This document shows, piece after piece, positions 32,663 through 34,253 of a DNA stretch of 34,253 bases. The DNA is taken from assembly GCA_035063885.1 (NCBI GenBank), contig JAPSFM010000047.1, positions 1-34,253 of the forward strand, given 5' to 3'. The translations under genes and the position numbers were made by a program. The notes beneath the pieces were generated by a model that saw only the letters and a program-made list of their open reading frames with translations, did not search any database and was not told the origin of the DNA. Positions within the stretch are counted from its first letter, which is position 1. Each line of letters begins with the position of its first letter. This DNA comes from CAADGY01 sp900696665. GTDB taxonomy: Bacteria > Acidobacteriota > Terriglobia > Bryobacterales > Bryobacteraceae.

Positions 32663-33358
32663 ATGGCACCCATCGCATGCCGGCCGGATCTTCTCGTTGA
32701 TCCTAAGGAGAGTGACGTGCAAGAAAATGATTTGCCGCCATCCCCCGCAGGTCCAACCCCGGAAGCGGCGCGGGATTGGACGTGTCTTGTCGAGCGCATC
32801 CAGGCGGGGGAAGAAGATGCAATGGAGGAGCTTTATCAGTTGTTCTCCAAAGGCATCCGCTTTTTCCTTTGCCGTTCGTTAGGTTCGCAGGAACTAGACG
32901 ATAAAGTCCACGACGCGTTTTTGATCGTAGTGAAAGCTATCCGCCGCGGAGAGTTGAGGGATCCCCGACGATTGATGGGTTTCGTGCGCACCATCGTGCG
33001 ACGCCAGGTGGCCGGCCACATCGACCGGGCGGTGCATGCCCGGCGGGAGCAAGTGGACATCGAAAGTGGCGTCCGGCTTGTGGACCCGTCCTCGAATCCA
33101 GAGCAGCGCATTGTGGCAAAGGAAAAGGTCGATCTCATGAAAACCGTCCTGAGCGAACTGGCTGCGCGAGATCGGGAAATTCTTACCCGCTTTTATCTTC
33201 TGGAACAAAGCCAGGAACAAATTTGCGCGGATATGGAGCTCACGGAAACCCAGTTCAGGTTGTTGAAATCACGGGCGAAAGGGCGGTTTGGCGATCTCGG
33301 CAAGAAGAAACTGGTTCGGCGGCAGCTTTCGGTTTTTCTGAGAGCTAGTTCACGTTAA
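32663..33358 (+). CDS. ECF-type RNA polymerase sigma factor
   Basis: The 231-residue protein has sigma-70 region 2 (about 42-125, with LVERIQAGEEDAMEELYQLF and a region 2.4-like FVRTIVRRQVAGHID) and region 4 (about 155-212, VLSELAARDREILTRFYLLE then the helix-turn-helix QEQICADMELTETQFRLLKS). There is no region 3, as expected for ECF sigmas. The ATG at 32663 lies five bases after the CHAT stop. An in-frame GTG at 32717 with AAGGAG six bases upstream is a strong alternative that would drop 18 non-domain residues. The gene between a protease and a zinc-finger membrane protein suggests a membrane-signalled regulon. Confidence 0.92.
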   Translation: MAPIACRPDLLVDPKESDVQENDLPPSPAGPTPEAARDWTCLVERIQAGEEDAMEELYQLFSKGIRFFLCRSLGSQELDDKVHDAFLIVVKAIRRGELRDPRRLMGFVRTIVRRQVAGHIDRAVHARREQVDIESGVRLVDPSSNPEQRIVAKEKVDLMKTVLSELAARDREILTRFYLLEQSQEQICADMELTETQFRLLKSRAKGRFGDLGKKKLVRRQLSVFLRASSR

Positions 33359-33415
33359 CTACACTCCATTTCACAGATGGAGGTCATCATTTCATTTATG
33401 ATGATGGTGGATGAT

Positions 33416-34036
33416 ATGACAGGTTCTCATGCGAGCGACGAATTGCTCGAGCAGTATGCAATGTGCAAACTGCCAGAGCCCGATACAGCAGATCTGGAAG
33501 AGCATCTGCTGATCTGTTCGGAATGCAGGGACAGGCTCGAAGAAACCGAGACCTTCCTTCTCGCATTCCGGCAAGCCGCACAGGACCCCGTACCTGTCCG
33601 GCACAGCTTTGTGAACCGCATCTTCGCTAACCTCTCTTTGCCCCACGTACCGAAACTGGCCTGGGTGCCGGTGGCCGCGGTCGTTGCGCTGCTTGCTATA
33701 TGGATTCCCACGCAGAAGCAAAGCGGCACGGGCATGAAGAGTGTCGAGTTGATGGCCTACCGTAGCGGGGAAGGCAGCGGACCTGTCTCGATACGCTCGG
33801 GTGAGCCCGTAGAACTCCGGGCAGACCTGACGGGTGTACCGGCTGCCGAAACTTACCGCGTGGAAATCGCCGGCCGGGATGGAGACGTGGTTTACCAATC
33901 CGAAGCGAAACCGGACGCCAACAAGCTTGTGGTCGCTATCAAAGATGGCTTGGAAGCAGGCCGGTATTGGGTACGAATCTATCAACCGGATCAGACCGAA
34001 TCGCCTCTTCGGGAGTTCGGCATCCGGGCCGAGTAG
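33416..34036 (+). CDS. Zinc-finger single-pass membrane protein, putative anti-sigma factor
   Basis: From the ATG at 33416 the protein has 206 residues: a cytoplasmic N-terminus with HLLICSEC (His30, Cys34, Cys37), the core of the zf-HC2/ZAS anti-sigma fold, one membrane helix (about 81-97, LAWVPVAAVVALLAIWI), and a periplasmic beta-rich domain of about 105 residues with RYWVRIYQPD near the end. ZAS proteins bind and inactivate the neighbouring ECF sigma until they are cleaved or altered; that role is inferred from domains and position. Earlier in-frame starts exist at 33377, 33398, 33401 and 33404. It begins 57 bases after the sigma gene. Confidence 0.82.
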   Translation: MTGSHASDELLEQYAMCKLPEPDTADLEEHLLICSECRDRLEETETFLLAFRQAAQDPVPVRHSFVNRIFANLSLPHVPKLAWVPVAAVVALLAIWIPTQKQSGTGMKSVELMAYRSGEGSGPVSIRSGEPVELRADLTGVPAAETYRVEIAGRDGDVVYQSEAKPDANKLVVAIKDGLEAGRYWVRIYQPDQTESPLREFGIRAE

Positions 34037-34041
34037 TTTTC

Positions 34042-34061
34042 AGGGGCTAGAAGGGGCTAGA
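34042..34061. repeat. 10-bp tandem duplication at a convergent gene end
   Basis: AGGGGCTAGA occurs twice in direct succession (34042-34051, 34052-34061). The second copy contains the stop codon of the minus-strand partial gene (34059-34057), so the first copy looks like a duplicated gene end. Confidence 0.85.
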
Positions 34062-34253
34062 AGACTCTTCTTTTGAGCCGCTCGATGTTGAACTTGGCGG
34101 TGTCGGCCGTAGCCATCACCGCCATCACTCCCGCCTGAACCGGATCCGTTACTACCAGGTTTGCCGCTTCCGGTACGCTTCCTGCCATGTTGAGGCTGAT
34201 CACCAGCAGCCCCCGGTCGCGCACTTCCCTGACAGCTTTCTCGATCTCGCCGC
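34057..34253 (-). CDS. C-terminal part of an unrecognised protein (5' end beyond the window)
   Basis: The last 64 residues and the stop are visible; the start lies to the right. The sequence reads as alternating strand and helix (VRDRGLLVISLNMAG, then NLVVTDPVQAGVMAVMATAD, ending FNIERLKRRVF), consistent with the last part of an alpha/beta or Rossmann-like domain. I cannot name the family from this piece. It ends 20 bases from the stop of the convergent anti-sigma-like gene. Confidence 0.6.
   Translation of the reverse strand, partial: GEIEKAVREVRDRGLLVISLNMAGSVPEAANLVVTDPVQAGVMAVMATADTAKFNIERLKRRVF

Noticed and set aside
29811..34253. CRISPR array or gRAMP-like gene near the TPR-CHAT protein
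   Set aside because: I looked for regularly spaced direct repeats and for a large Cas7-like gene because TPR-CHAT occurs in type III-E systems; neither is present in the window.
1..34253. tRNA, rRNA, insertion sequences, riboswitches
   Set aside because: No cloverleaf pattern, conserved rRNA segment, transposase or flanking inverted repeat, or recognisable riboswitch core was seen by eye; a covariance-model search would settle it.

Overview
The window is a gene-dense, GC-rich chromosomal segment from a Gram-negative bacterium. It has outer-membrane factor and RND genes, lipoprotein signals, a Tat signal, and many ATGA or TAGTG gene overlaps. The mix of genes suggests an acidobacterium of the Bryobacterales/Solibacter type: secreted small OB-fold-like proteins, a microcompartment locus with three pentamer genes, and a TPR-CHAT protein next to a sigma factor. 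That placement is inference from gene content, since there is no rRNA or other marker to confirm it. No tRNA, rRNA, insertion sequence, CRISPR array or prophage was seen.

Layout. (1) 1-6564, minus strand: a recO-glyQ-glyS-ppdK operon, closed by a hairpin terminator near 190-220. (2) 6722-13933: single genes and short runs. These are a CheY-like receiver, a small Cys/His protein, an 894-base gene-poor stretch (7572-8465), a heparinase-II/III-like secreted protein that overlaps the 3' end of a convergent AI-2E-family permease, the ruvX-mltG-hypothetical cluster, a secreted Cys-containing small protein, and a small helical protein behind a good sigma-70 promoter. (3) 13956-24339, minus strand: eight genes in one direction that overlap or sit less than 30 bases apart. 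In order of transcription they are a family 2 glycosyltransferase, two SAM methyltransferases, an M28/glutaminyl-cyclase-like peptidase, DNA polymerase IV, and a CzcC-CzcB-CzcA divalent-metal efflux system. (4) 24409-26493, minus strand: a LysR regulator overlapping a small membrane protein, preceded by a Spy/CpxP-like periplasmic protein. (5) 26659-29810, plus strand: a compact bacterial-microcompartment locus with a class II aldolase, one hexameric shell protein, three pentameric shell proteins, and a Tat-exported Gfo/Idh oxidoreductase. (6) 30183-34036, plus strand: an exported TPR-CHAT protease-like protein, an ECF-type sigma factor, and a zinc-finger single-pass membrane protein that looks like an anti-sigma factor. 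(7) 34057-34253, minus strand: the C-terminal end of an unrecognised gene.

How the genes work together. The most interesting unit is the TPR-CHAT / sigma / anti-sigma-like set. It has the same parts list as the protease-sigma arm of the type III-E CRISPR 'Craspase' system (TPR-CHAT, target protein, RpoE-like sigma), but no CRISPR components are present. The CHAT protein here also carries an apparent signal peptide, which suggests proteolysis of the anti-sigma factor on the outer side of the inner membrane. The second is the microcompartment locus. Hexamer and pentamer genes differ sharply in start codon and ribosome-binding site, and a 10-bp hairpin separates them, which fits the need for far more hexamer than pentamer. 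The aldolase ends in a linker plus amphipathic helix that resembles an encapsulation peptide. The aldehyde-processing enzymes usual for such compartments are not in the window.
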